The notes: generated by a model not told the origin, from the sequence alone. A stretch of 64,000 nucleotides of DNA from Bradyrhizobium iriomotense (GCF_018130765.1 NZ_JAFCJZ010000006.1:248001-312000), one strand, 5' to 3'. Positions 34,825-43,802 are shown, counted from the stretch's first letter. A program made the numbers and translations.

Positions 34825-37509
34825 ATGAGCTCTGCCCGGTCCTTTCATCTTGTCGCATTTTCACTGACCCTTGCGTTTTCAGCTCCAGCATCCGCACAGC
34901 AAGCCCAACAAGCGGCACCGCCGGGCTCGCCCGCCGCGACCATCACCATTCCCGGCAATCAGCTGCCGCCGCCGCCGCAGAAATTCGGCGGCAAGATCGA
35001 ACGCGACGCGCGCAATTCGACACCTTTCTGGCCCTCGCGCGTGGTCCCGCCCAAGGGCGCACCGAACGTGCTGCTGATTATCACCGACGACGCCGGCTAC
35101 GGCGTCCCCAGCACATTCGGAGGCGTCATCCCGACGCCGGCGCTCGACCGCATCGCGCAAAGCGGATTGCGCTACACCAATTTCCATTCGACGGCGCTGT
35201 GCTCGCCGACGCGCGCGGCGCTCATCACCGGGCGCAATCATCATTCGGTGGGCTATGGCGTGATCGCCGAGCAGGCGACCGGATATCCCGGCTACGACAG
35301 CATCATCACCAAGGACAAGGCCACGATCGGCCGCATCCTGACCGATAACGGCTATCACACCGCCTGGTTCGGCAAGAACCACAACACGCCGGAGTATCAA
35401 TCGAGCCAGGCTGGCCCGTTCGACCAGTGGCCGACCGGCATGGGCTTTGAATATTTCTACGGCTTCATGGGCGGCGACACCAACCAATGGGAGCCCGGAA
35501 ATCTCGTGCGCAACACCACGCCGATCTATCCCTATGAAGGAAAGCCCGGCTGGAATCTGGTGACGGCCATGGCTGACGAGGCCATTGACTATGTCAATCG
35601 CATGAACGCGCTGTCGCCGGATACGCCGTTCTTCGTGAAATTCGCGCCCGGCGCAACCCATGCCCCGCATCACCCGACGCCGGAGTGGGCCAAGAAGATC
35701 GGCGACATGCACCTGTTCGACCAGGGTTGGAACAAGCTGCGCGAGACGATCTTCGAGAACCAGAAGAAGCTCGGTGTCATTCCGCAGAATGCCAAGCTGA
35801 CCCCATGGCCGAAAGACCTGATCAAGGAATGGGATCAGCTTTCGGCCGATGAGAAGAAGCTGTTCATCCGCCAGGCGGACGTATTCGCCGCCTATGCCGC
35901 ATACGCGGACAACGAAATCGGCCGCGTGATCCAGTCCATCCAGGATATGGGCAAGCTCGACAACACGCTCATCATCTATATCGAGGGCGACAACGGGACG
36001 AGCGCGGAGGGGCAACCCAACGGCACGCCGAACGAAGTGGCGATGTTCAACCAGATCAACCCGTCGGTCGAGGAACAGCTCAAATATTTCTACGACGTCT
36101 GGGGCACCGACCGCACCTACAACCACATGTCGATCGGCTGGGCCTGGGCGTTCGACACGCCGTTCTCCTGGACCAAGCAGATCGTCTCGCACTTCGGCGG
36201 CACGCGCCAGGGCATGGCGATCTCCTGGCCGGACGTGATCAAGGACAAGGGGGGCATCCGCAGTCAGTTCCATCACGTCATCGACGTAGTGCCGACGATT
36301 CTCGAGGCTGCGAAGATCAAGCAGCCGGAATTCGTCGACGGTATCAAGCAGAGCCCGATCGAGGGCGTCAGCATGATGTACACGTTCGATGCCAAGAACG
36401 CGAATGCGCCTTCGACGCACACGACGCAGTATTTCGAGATGTTTGCGGACCGCGCGATCTATAGTGACGGCTGGATCGCCAGCACCAAGGTGCTGCGGCC
36501 GCCGTGGGTGACGGTCGCCAAGCTGCCGGCTCCCGGCGACTATCCTTGGGAACTGTACGATTTGCGCAACGACTGGACGCAGTACGAGGATGTTGCGGCC
36601 AAGAATCCGGCCAAGCTGAAGGAGCTCCAGGACCTGTTCTGGAAGGAAGCGGAGAAATACCAGGTGCTGCCGCTGGATTCGTCGGTGGTGACCCGGCTCA
36701 TCACGCCACGTCCAAGCCTGAGTGCTGGTCGGACAAACTTCGTCTGGACGCGGCCGATGACAGGCACGCCAAATGGTGACGCGCCGAGCCTGCTTAACTC
36801 CTCCTACAACTTCAAGGTCGACGTCGACATTCCCGATGGCGGCGCCGAAGGCATGCTGGTGACGCAAGGCGGCCGTTTCGGCGGCTATGGCCTCTATGTC
36901 CTGAAGAACAAGCCGGTGTTCACCTGGAACCTCGTCGACCTCAAGCGCGTGCGTTGGGAGGGGCCGGAACTCACACCGGGCAAGCACCTCATCGAGTTTG
37001 ACTTCAAGTACGATGGTCTTGGAGCGGGCACCATGGTGTTCGGCAACTATACCGGCATCGGCCAAGGCGGCACCGGGACACTCAAGGTCGACGGCAAGGT
37101 GGTAGCCACCGAGAAGATGGAGCACACGCTGCCGTTCATCCTGCAATGGGACGAGGCATTCGATATCGGATCCGACACCGGTACACCGGTGGACGACAAC
37201 GACTATCAGGCTCCGTTCGCCTTCACCGGCAAGATCAACAAGCTCACGCTGGACATCGACCGACCCAAGCTGAGCCCGGACGACGTCAAGCGCCTGCAGG
37301 AGGCGGCCCGAGCGGCCGGCGACGGTCCGTCGGCGGACGACGGAAAGACGGCTTCGAGCGAACCGCAAGTCGGCACGGTCGGCCTGAGCCTCGTCGACAA
37401 GATCCAGTTACGGATCGACAAACGCGAAGCCTGCCGCAAGCAGGCCGAGGCGAAGGGCCTTGGTATGGTGGACCGCGTCAAGTTCGTCCAGGAGTGTGCC
37501 CGCCAATAG
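34825..37509 (+). CDS. Exported arylsulfatase-type sulfatase with PsiF-like C-terminal tail
   Basis: A periplasmic sulfatase of 894 aa started at MSSARSF (34825), which has AGGGAGGAA upstream and a clear signal peptide ending ASA-QQ. The formylglycine site is Cys126 in CSPTRAALITGRN, with metal-site residues in LLIITDDAGYG and YIEGDNGTSAEG. The catalytic domain is followed from about residue 640 by a beta-sandwich domain, and the last 30 residues form a PsiF-like motif (ACRKQAEAKGLG ... FVQECARQ). No formylglycine-generating enzyme is in the window. The gene is probably transcribed with the next three genes. Substrate unknown. Confidence 0.9.
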   Translation: MSSARSFHLVAFSLTLAFSAPASAQQAQQAAPPGSPAATITIPGNQLPPPPQKFGGKIERDARNSTPFWPSRVVPPKGAPNVLLIITDDAGYGVPSTFGGVIPTPALDRIAQSGLRYTNFHSTALCSPTRAALITGRNHHSVGYGVIAEQATGYPGYDSIITKDKATIGRILTDNGYHTAWFGKNHNTPEYQSSQAGPFDQWPTGMGFEYFYGFMGGDTNQWEPGNLVRNTTPIYPYEGKPGWNLVTAMADEAIDYVNRMNALSPDTPFFVKFAPGATHAPHHPTPEWAKKIGDMHLFDQGWNKLRETIFENQKKLGVIPQNAKLTPWPKDLIKEWDQLSADEKKLFIRQADVFAAYAAYADNEIGRVIQSIQDMGKLDNTLIIYIEGDNGTSAEGQPNGTPNEVAMFNQINPSVEEQLKYFYDVWGTDRTYNHMSIGWAWAFDTPFSWTKQIVSHFGGTRQGMAISWPDVIKDKGGIRSQFHHVIDVVPTILEAAKIKQPEFVDGIKQSPIEGVSMMYTFDAKNANAPSTHTTQYFEMFADRAIYSDGWIASTKVLRPPWVTVAKLPAPGDYPWELYDLRNDWTQYEDVAAKNPAKLKELQDLFWKEAEKYQVLPLDSSVVTRLITPRPSLSAGRTNFVWTRPMTGTPNGDAPSLLNSSYNFKVDVDIPDGGAEGMLVTQGGRFGGYGLYVLKNKPVFTWNLVDLKRVRWEGPELTPGKHLIEFDFKYDGLGAGTMVFGNYTGIGQGGTGTLKVDGKVVATEKMEHTLPFILQWDEAFDIGSDTGTPVDDNDYQAPFAFTGKINKLTLDIDRPKLSPDDVKRLQEAARAAGDGPSADDGKTASSEPQVGTVGLSLVDKIQLRIDKREACRKQAEAKGLGMVDRVKFVQECARQ

Positions 37510-37584
37510 CTCGGCGCGAGACCGGCGGGGGGCCAATCGGCTTCCCGCCGGCCAAATGAACGCGATGCGGGATCGGAGAAGCTC

Positions 37585-37863
37585 ATGAAGAACGGTCGTT
37601 GGATCTTCATTGCAATGCTCGCACTGGTCGACGTCTTGGCCGTCGGCCGCATTTCAGCGCAGGGCGTGGCGGAGACGCTTCAGGGCATGCTTGCCGCACA
37701 AATCCGCTCGCAGGGGTTTACTTGCGACAAGCCGCTGGGCGCAACCAAGGATGCCGCGCGCTCGAGGGCCGATCATGGGGTCTGGGTGCTTAGATGCAGC
37801 AATGCAAGCTATCGGGTGAGCCGCTGGCCAGACATGCCCGCCAAGGTCGAGCCGCTGCGGTGA
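37585..37863 (+). CDS. Small exported protein in the sulfatase operon
   Basis: A 92-aa protein with a signal peptide (WIFIAMLALVDVLAVGRISA) and two cysteines in the mature part (GFTCDKPLGA and WVLRCSNASYRV), which could form a disulfide. GGAG lies six bases before the ATG. The gene is 75 bases after the sulfatase and 34 before the DUF2721 gene. No family recognised. Confidence 0.7.
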   Translation: MKNGRWIFIAMLALVDVLAVGRISAQGVAETLQGMLAAQIRSQGFTCDKPLGATKDAARSRADHGVWVLRCSNASYRVSRWPDMPAKVEPLR

Positions 37864-37897
37864 CGAGGCGTGCGGCCCGGCATCGAACGGCGGTGAC

Positions 37898-38350
37898 ATG
37901 CAGAGCATAACCGAACTGATCCCGATCACGCCCTCGATTGACCAGCTCGGCCGCATCATCGCCAATGTTGCGGCGCCCGCATTCCTGCTCGGCGCGGTCG
38001 CTGCGTTCATCTCGGTCGTGATCTCGCGGATCAACCGGGTGATCGACCGCGCGCAGTTCATTCACGGCATTTCCGCAAGCGACTCTGCGAAGGCGTTCCT
38101 GAAAGCCGATTTGCCGCGGCTCCGGGAAAGAGCGAGGCTTCTGAACCGATCACTGTTCTGTTCCATCGTGGCGGCGATCCTGACGGCGCTCATCATCTTC
38201 GTCGCATTCGTCAGCGCGCTCCTGCAAGTCGCACACGAATACGGCGTGGCGATCCTGTTCATGGCGGCCATGCTGATGTTCAGCGTCGCCCTCGTCGATC
38301 TGGCGCGCGAAACCAGAATTGCGCTTCACGACAATGACCTTCACGTGTAA
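37898..38350 (+). CDS. DUF2721-family membrane protein
   Basis: A 150-aa membrane protein with an N-terminal hydrophobic segment (IIANVAAPAFLLGAVAAFIS), a basic loop (RINRVIDRAQFI, LKADLPRLRERARLLNR) and two further membrane helices. The pattern of one helix, a charged R-R-rich loop and a C-terminal hairpin fits DUF2721. Function unknown. It sits between the sulfatase and multiheme cytochrome genes with short spacers (34 bases on each side). Confidence 0.78.
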   Translation: MQSITELIPITPSIDQLGRIIANVAAPAFLLGAVAAFISVVISRINRVIDRAQFIHGISASDSAKAFLKADLPRLRERARLLNRSLFCSIVAAILTALIIFVAFVSALLQVAHEYGVAILFMAAMLMFSVALVDLARETRIALHDNDLHV

Positions 38351-38384
38351 GCCGATGGCGGAGCGGCTGGAGCGGTAAGCAGAC

Positions 38385-40790
38385 GTGGCACGAGGCTCGC
38401 GAAAGAACCGCAAGGACGGCAAGCTCCGCAAGGCGATAACGCCCGAACCGGTGCAGTCCGCGGCGCATTCCGTGCCCGCCCTCAAGAGCACCATTGTGCG
38501 TCGCATCGTGGGCGTGAGCGCACTCGTTGCCGTGACCACCATGGGACTGCTCTGGTTGGAAACGTCGAAAGCTCCGTTCGAACCGCCCGCGCACACCGGA
38601 TTGGCCTTCGTCGGCAGCGAGTCCTGCGCCGGATGCCACGAAGCGGAGACAAAACTCTGGCGGACCTCGCAGCACCGCCATGCTATGGATCATGCGACCG
38701 ACCAGACTGTGCGCGGTGATTTCAACGATAGAGCATTTGACTACGCCGGCACGCGTTCGCGCTTCTTCCGAAAGGACAAAAAGTTCCTGGTCGAGACCGA
38801 CGGGACCGACGGCAAGCTCGCCGTCTTCGAGGTGAAATACACCTTTGGCATCGACCCTCTGCAGCAATACCTGATCGAATTCCCGGACGGCCGCGTCCAG
38901 GCCCTGTCCATCGCCTGGGACACGCGGCCGAAAGAGCAGGGCGGTCAGCGCTGGTTTCATCTTTACCCGGACAGCGCCATCACCAGCAGCAATCCCCTGC
39001 ACTGGACGAAATTGAACCAGAACTGGAATTTCATGTGTGCGGAGTGCCATTCGACTGATGTGCACAAAGGCTACAATTCCGACCGGGACATGTTCGCGAC
39101 CACCTTTTCCGAGATCAGCGTCGGCTGCGAGGCGTGCCATGGTGCAGGCTCGCGCCACGTCACCTGGGCGCGCGGCAAGCCGGTGGCGCGTGCCGCCGAC
39201 AACGGCCTGCTGGTCCGCTTCGACGAGCGCACCGGCATCACCTGGTCCGCCTCTGCCGGCACGTTGACGCCGGCACGCAGCGCGCCAGCGCCGGCCCTGC
39301 GCAAGGAAGTGGAGACCTGCGGGCGCTGCCACGCGCGCCGCGGGCAGCTTTCGGAAGACTGGATACCGGGCCGACCGCTCTCAGACACGCACCGCGTATC
39401 GTTGCTCGACCGCCAGCGCTTTCATGCCGACGGCCAGATGCGCGACGACGAGGAGATCTACAATTACGCACCGTTCAAGCAGAGCAAGATGTTCGCCAAG
39501 GGTGTCACCTGCAGCGACTGCCACGACCCGCACAGTGCAGCGTTGAGGGCGCCCGGCGATGGCGTGTGCGCCCAGTGCCATGCGCCGGCAAAGTATGAAT
39601 CCGTGGCGCACCGGCATCACGCCGATGTCTCGCCGCCGCCGGGGTGCCCATCCTGCCACATGCCGGAACGCCGTTACATGGTCGTCGACCGCCGCCACGA
39701 CCACGGCTTCCGCGTCCCGCGCCCCGATCTCTCGGTGCAGACGGGCGCACCGAATGCGTGCAACGACTGCCATCGCGACAAGCCAGCGGCCTGGGCAGCG
39801 CATCAGATCGAGGGCTGGTACGGGCCGGAGCGGCGCGGCCATCAGATCTATGCGCGGGCGTTTCATGCTGCCTGGGGCGAGGCTGCAGACGCGCAAGCGC
39901 AGCTCGCCGCAATCGCTGAATCGGCTGACGTTCCCGGTATCGTCCGCGCCAGCGCGCTGGCGGAACTTCCGGCACCGGTTCTCGATCTGATCCGGCATGG
40001 GCTTTCCGATTCCGATCCGCTCGTGAGGCTCGGCGCGCTCGATCGGCTCGAAGGAGTGCCGGCCGATCAGCTCTGGCCGCTCGCTTCGCCGCAGCTGGGC
40101 GATCCCGTGCGTGGTGTGCGCATTCGCGCCGCCGAACTTCTGGCCGCCATGCCCCCAGCGCGCCAGCCAGCGGCCGATCGCGACAGGTTCATGCGGGCGG
40201 CCGCCGAATTCATTGCTGCGCAGAAGCTGAATGCTGATCGGCCGGATTCGCGAACGGCGCTCGGCGACTTCCTCCGGCGCCAGGCCAATCCCGGCGCGGC
40301 GGAGGCCGAATACCGCGCCGCCCTCAGGCTCGATCCCTCGTTTGCGGCGGCCGCCGTCAACCTGTCCGACCTGTACCGGCAGCTCGGACGCGACAGTGAC
40401 GGGGAGAAAATCCTGCGTGAGGCACTCTCCACGTCGGCGCAGGACGCATCACTCCACTACGCGCTTGGTCTGACACTCGTGCGCCAGAAGCGCAGCGAGG
40501 AGGCCCTCGACGAACTGCGTCGGGCGACCTCTCTTGACCCCGACCAGATGCGGTACGCCTACGTCTATGCTGTAGGACTGAACGGAATGGGTCGGCGCGA
40601 CGATGCACTTTCTGTGCTGAACCAGGGCCTGCGCGGACATCCGAACAATCTGGAGCTGCTTTCAGCCGCTTTGAGCTTCAGCAGGGAGAAGGGAGACGTC
40701 GCGGCGGCGCTTGGTTACGCCGAGCGACTGACGCGCCTCCGGCCTGACGATCCGCGGCTGGCGAACCTCATCAGAGAGCTCAAGCGATAG
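38385..40790 (+). CDS. Octaheme c-type cytochrome with HEAT and TPR repeats
   Basis: An 801-aa protein, GTG start, with a basic N terminus and a single membrane anchor at about residues 40-58. Eight CxxCH heme motifs lie between residues 81 and 463: CAGCH, CAECH, CEACH, CGRCH, CSDCH, CAQCH, CPSCH and CNDCH. After these come HEAT-like repeats (about 480-600) and TPR repeats (about 610-790, for example FAAAAVNLSDLYRQLGR). The heme part resembles the NrfA/octaheme superfamily in spacing but has no CxxCK. It is probably a periplasmic electron-transfer or redox enzyme fused to a protein-binding platform. Confidence 0.88.
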   Translation: MARGSRKNRKDGKLRKAITPEPVQSAAHSVPALKSTIVRRIVGVSALVAVTTMGLLWLETSKAPFEPPAHTGLAFVGSESCAGCHEAETKLWRTSQHRHAMDHATDQTVRGDFNDRAFDYAGTRSRFFRKDKKFLVETDGTDGKLAVFEVKYTFGIDPLQQYLIEFPDGRVQALSIAWDTRPKEQGGQRWFHLYPDSAITSSNPLHWTKLNQNWNFMCAECHSTDVHKGYNSDRDMFATTFSEISVGCEACHGAGSRHVTWARGKPVARAADNGLLVRFDERTGITWSASAGTLTPARSAPAPALRKEVETCGRCHARRGQLSEDWIPGRPLSDTHRVSLLDRQRFHADGQMRDDEEIYNYAPFKQSKMFAKGVTCSDCHDPHSAALRAPGDGVCAQCHAPAKYESVAHRHHADVSPPPGCPSCHMPERRYMVVDRRHDHGFRVPRPDLSVQTGAPNACNDCHRDKPAAWAAHQIEGWYGPERRGHQIYARAFHAAWGEAADAQAQLAAIAESADVPGIVRASALAELPAPVLDLIRHGLSDSDPLVRLGALDRLEGVPADQLWPLASPQLGDPVRGVRIRAAELLAAMPPARQPAADRDRFMRAAAEFIAAQKLNADRPDSRTALGDFLRRQANPGAAEAEYRAALRLDPSFAAAAVNLSDLYRQLGRDSDGEKILREALSTSAQDASLHYALGLTLVRQKRSEEALDELRRATSLDPDQMRYAYVYAVGLNGMGRRDDALSVLNQGLRGHPNNLELLSAALSFSREKGDVAAALGYAERLTRLRPDDPRLANLIRELKR

Positions 40791-41163
40791 CTGAGGCAGG
40801 AAGCGAGCCGCCCGTGCTGGCGGGCTTCCGCCAGAGGGCACGAAACGCTCCGGCGCCGTGTTTCCGATGATGACATAATGTCCCTGTTTTGCCCGACGGG
40901 TCGAAGTAATTTTCGCGAAATCAGAAATATCTTTTGATGCCAAGGGGGTGGCTACCGTGCATCGGGTTGTTTTTTCAGTTTTTAGTTTGAGCCCGCGACT
41001 GCACGCGCTCGCAGCGTCCGTGCAATTAGCGTGCGTGTGAGCCGATATACTTCGAAACACTTGAGCCGGATTTTAGCCTCTAGTCTCGGCCATGAGTCAG
41101 TCGCCGGTCGCGCCTTGCGACGTGGCTGCGCTACGAATCCATCGCACCAGGGGACATTGCGAC
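40791..41163. other. Non-coding gap after the octaheme gene
   Basis: These 373 bases have no gene. The middle is copy A of a 150-base dispersed repeat (40861-41010). The last part is the promoter region of the PhyH-like gene; AGGGGA about nine bases before 41164 is a ribosome site. Confidence 0.5.
40861..41010 (+). repeat. 150-base dispersed repeat, copy A
   Basis: This is the same sequence, with scattered base changes, as 44290-44445 and in the same orientation. Shared blocks include CCTGTTTTGCCC, TTTGATGCCAAGGGGG and TTTTAGTTTGAGCCC. It is not palindromic and does not look coding. It lies 70 bases after the octaheme gene. Confidence 0.82.
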
Positions 41164-42135
41164 ATGAAGCAGACGACGCTGCGTTACCGGGCCTTGCGCC
41201 GAGTCCGCAGCCTGCCAGCGGAGACCGCCTCGAGATTGCTCGGAATGCCGGCCGTCAGTCGAGAGTTGAACAAGGCCTACGAAAAGGCGCGCGGATCTCA
41301 CAAGCCGCACCTGCCGAGGCTCTCGCCGCTCGACATGGACATTGTCGCCGGGCTGGAGAAGAACGGCGTCTACATCACCTCGCTCGACAAGCTGGATCTG
41401 CCCGGCACCGACGCGCTCTGGGCATCGGCAACGGGCATCGCGAATGTTTATTCCCGCCGTGCCGGAACGGGCGAATTTGCCGGCGAATATACCGTGCAGG
41501 TCGGCGCCGAGGATCTGATGCGTCATCCGCATATCGTCCGCTGGCCCCTCAACGATCGCATCCTCAACATCGTTGAGACCTATCTCGGCCTGCCTGCAGC
41601 ATATGACACGCTGAATCTCTTCTATACCCTGGCCGATGGCCGGCAGGTCGCAGCCCGAAGATGGCATCGCGATGTCGAGGATCGGCGGATGGTCAAGGTG
41701 ATCGTTTACCTGCACGATGTCGATGAGGATACCGGGCCGCTTGAAATCCTGCACCGTCCCTTTCCCGGCAGCGACACGCTCGACGGCGCCAACTTTCCCG
41801 TCCTGACGCAGGAAATGCTGGAGGAGAGGCTCGGCTCGACGCTGGACGCCGGTGACGTGACGACCTGCACCGGCGTGGCCGGCACCGTGATCTTCGCGGA
41901 TGTCGCAAGCCACTACCATCGCGGACGTCCGGCGATCGCGCGCGACCGTTGCGCGCTTTTCTACAAGTTCTTCTCGCGCACGCCCCTTCGACCGTTCTTC
42001 TGCGAACGGCATGTGTTCTCGCGGGAGCAGCTTTCCGAACTTGCGGCCGGCCAGACGGCCCGGGCGCGCGATTGCATGTTGTGGCACTCACGCGTGCCTC
42101 TGCTCGCGCGGATCGTGCCACGGGCGCGGTATTAG
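41164..42135 (+). CDS. Phytanoyl-CoA dioxygenase-like (Fe(II)/2-oxoglutarate) protein
   Basis: A 323-aa protein started at MKQTTLRYR (41164), which has AGGGGA upstream; an ATG at 41092 lacks a ribosome site. The iron ligands of the double-stranded beta-helix are probably His168-x-Asp170 in RRWHRDVED, with the distal His in ASHYHRGRP and an Arg-containing follow-up (YKFFSRTPLRP). This fits the PhyH family of hydroxylases. No neighbouring gene points to a substrate. It stands alone between copy A of the repeat and the cold-shock gene. Confidence 0.75.
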   Translation: MKQTTLRYRALRRVRSLPAETASRLLGMPAVSRELNKAYEKARGSHKPHLPRLSPLDMDIVAGLEKNGVYITSLDKLDLPGTDALWASATGIANVYSRRAGTGEFAGEYTVQVGAEDLMRHPHIVRWPLNDRILNIVETYLGLPAAYDTLNLFYTLADGRQVAARRWHRDVEDRRMVKVIVYLHDVDEDTGPLEILHRPFPGSDTLDGANFPVLTQEMLEERLGSTLDAGDVTTCTGVAGTVIFADVASHYHRGRPAIARDRCALFYKFFSRTPLRPFFCERHVFSREQLSELAAGQTARARDCMLWHSRVPLLARIVPRARY

Positions 42136-42556
42136 CGGGTGACGGAAAGCTCCTGTCCAAGCCTTCAACAAGTGCTGCGGTCAGCGACGCTTTCTTGTTG
42201 GTCTTGAATATGCGCAGAGCCTGCGATGATGCCGGTCCAACATGATCGGGGCGTTGGTTGAGGTGATACGAATTAACCGCGGATGTCGGATCGATGTTCG
42301 CGCAGGCGCGCTCGCCGCCGCATGAGATGTTTCGGCTTCGGATCCTCAAACCTGCAAAGGTTCCACTGAAGCTGCGCGATTAAATCTGCCCCAAGCCTTG
42401 CTAATGTCGATGGCGAGGTATAGCGTCGCTTTATTCGTTCAGCCGCTGTGCTTGTTGAATGCGCCTGCGGGCTCCTTTTCCAGAGACATCGACGAATTGA
42501 ATCGATCTGCGTGAGCTTCACGCGGAATGCGCGTCTTTGCGCTTTGGAGAAGAAGA
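42136..42556. other. Gap upstream of the cold-shock gene
   Basis: These 421 bases have no convincing gene; an 82-codon frame on the minus strand lacks a ribosome site. The right-hand part is presumably the long 5' leader that cold-shock genes often have, but no defined element was recognised. Confidence 0.45.
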
Positions 42557-42766
42557 ATGGCGACAGGTACTGTGAAGTGGTTTAACGGCCAGAAGGGCTT
42601 TGGATTCATTCAGCCGGACGACGGCGGCAATGATGTGTTCGTTCACGTCAGCGCGGTCGAGCGGGCTGGTCTTGCGGGTCTCGCCGAGGGCCAGAAGGTC
42701 AACTTCGAGGCCAAGACCGACAAGATGCGAGGCAAGGTCAGCGCGGAGAACCTCTCGCTGGCTTGA
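42557..42766 (+). CDS. CspA-family cold-shock protein
   Basis: A 69-aa OB-fold RNA/DNA chaperone. The two nucleic-acid-binding motifs are KGFGFI (RNP1) and VFVHVS (RNP2), and the start [10 protein letters not shown] is canonical. GGAG lies seven bases upstream of the ATG at 42557. It is followed by a strong terminator and is monocistronic. Without expression data it cannot be said whether it is cold-induced or constitutive. Confidence 0.96.
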   Translation: MATGTVKWFNGQKGFGFIQPDDGGNDVFVHVSAVERAGLAGLAEGQKVNFEAKTDKMRGKVSAENLSLA

Positions 42767-42809
42767 ACTCTGTAGTGCCGTTTCACGGATGTACTGAAAC
42801 GGCCGCGCG

Positions 42810-42842
42810 ACCCGCTCGATCCCAGGGATTGAGCGGGTTTTG
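42810..42842 (+). terminator. Rho-independent terminator of the cold-shock gene
   Basis: ACCCGCTCGATCC and GGGATTGAGCGGGT pair almost perfectly around a two-base loop and are followed by TTTTG. It lies 44 bases after the stop codon. Confidence 0.88.
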
Positions 42843-42879
42843 TCCGTTGTCGAGCAGGGTGAGAGATGAACGCCAAAAG

Positions 42880-43134
42880 ATGAGCGCGAAGAAATCGGCC
42901 GAACCGTCACCTGAAGCCATCGCGCGCTCCGAGCGTCAGCGCCTGGCGGCTGAAGAAGGCGCGCGTGCGATTGCTGATGTCGAGAGGCAGGCGATCGACG
43001 TTCGCAAGAACATGGCGCGGCTTCGCGAACTGCGTGAGGCCAAGGAAGCAGCTGAGCAAGCGGCTGAGGCAAGTCTTCGCGCATCGTTGTCGGCGCCTGC
43101 ACCGAAGAAGCGGGCAAGGAAGTCGCCGGGATAG
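42880..43134 (+). CDS. Small helical protein, function unknown
   Basis: An 84-aa, highly charged and alanine-rich protein started at MSAKKSAEPSPEA. The middle (IARSERQRLAAEEGARAI and on through ELREAKEAAEQAAE) is predicted helical or coiled coil, and the tail is Lys/Arg-rich (KKRARKSPG). The ribosome site is weak. The gene lies between the csp terminator and another small ORF. No function recognised. Confidence 0.55.
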   Translation: MSAKKSAEPSPEAIARSERQRLAAEEGARAIADVERQAIDVRKNMARLRELREAKEAAEQAAEASLRASLSAPAPKKRARKSPG

Positions 43135-43197
43135 TTGAGTCCAATCGCGTCGACAAACAATCCGAGGGGGCCGGTCACATGCCAGAGAGCGCGGGTC

Positions 43198-43413
43198 GTG
43201 CCTAGGACCAGGCCGGATGGCGGCGGCACAATCACCTTCTTTCTCGCGCTTGGCGCAGGCCGGCAGATGTGCCGTCTTGCCACGACATTCCAGACGCAGA
43301 AGCAGGCCTTCAGCTATCTTCAGAAGTATCGGACGGAGTTCGAGCGTATCGCGCGGGCACGATTGGCGTCAGGCGAGCTCGAAGACGGGGTCGTCGTCCT
43401 CTCGATGCTCTGA
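43198..43413 (+). CDS. Small hypothetical protein
   Basis: A 71-aa protein if started at the GTG at 43198 (VPRTRPDGGG). It continues TITFFLALGAGRQMCRL, then TQKQAFSYLQKYRTEFERIA and ends GVVVLSML. The amino-acid pattern is that of a folded protein, and the frame ends just before a palindromic element, but no family was recognised. The start is uncertain. Confidence 0.55.
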   Translation: MPRTRPDGGGTITFFLALGAGRQMCRLATTFQTQKQAFSYLQKYRTEFERIARARLASGELEDGVVVLSML

Positions 43414-43414
43414 A

Positions 43415-43532
43415 GCATGATCCGGATCCGGAGGGCCGCGTTAGCGCAAAGTGCGAAGCGGTTTTCCGAAAGGATCATGCGTAACCAACAACCTGAAGCG
43501 CGATGGCGATTCATCCAAATCTCGTCGCGCTT
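43415..43532. repeat. Rhizobial palindromic element (copy 2, inverse orientation)
   Basis: GCATGATCC at 43415 pairs with GGATCATGC ending at 43480, and AAGCGCGA at 43496 pairs with TCGCGCTT ending at 43532. The order of the two parts is opposite to that at 23368-23466 and 45843-45923. It separates two small convergent ORFs. Confidence 0.78.
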
Positions 43533-43555
43533 TAAGCCGAGGCGGAGGGGGGATT

Positions 43556-43798
43556 TCAACCGCTCGGCCGGGCGGTCCCGAAGAGAAACGCTGCCCGAAA
43601 GATCAGGCCATTGGCGTCACGCACCTCGATGGCCAGATCGCGGCCGCTCGCGGACGGCGCAAGGTCCTTGGCAGTATCGGCAAGAGACAGCGCAGCTTCG
43701 ATCTCGGCAGCTCTCTGGTTCGTCAGACTCAGTCCCTCTTCGTCCGCAGCGAGTGCCGTGCCGTCCCTGATGTCGAAGTAATAATGCGGCACCGGCAC
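43556..43798 (-). CDS. DUF6894-like small protein
   Basis: An 80-aa protein with the opening MPVPHYYFDIRDG, then DEEGLSLTNQRAAEIEAALS and the ending EVRDANGLIFRAAFLF. This matches a family of short rhizobial proteins (DUF6894), often found near repeats or plasmid-type regions. Function unknown. It is the next gene after the 64-aa ORF on the same strand. Confidence 0.7.
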   Translation of the reverse strand: MPVPHYYFDIRDGTALAADEEGLSLTNQRAAEIEAALSLADTAKDLAPSASGRDLAIEVRDANGLIFRAAFLFGTARPSG

Positions 43799-43802
43799 TG
43801 CC

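Noticed and set aside
34879..37368. 829-codon minus-strand frame opposite the sulfatase
   Set aside because: Antisense shadow; the sulfatase frame has signal peptide, active site and ribosome site.
42273..42521. 82-codon minus-strand frame upstream of the cold-shock gene
   Set aside because: No ribosome site, starts with GTG inside a likely leader region and shows no family pattern; coding is not supported.
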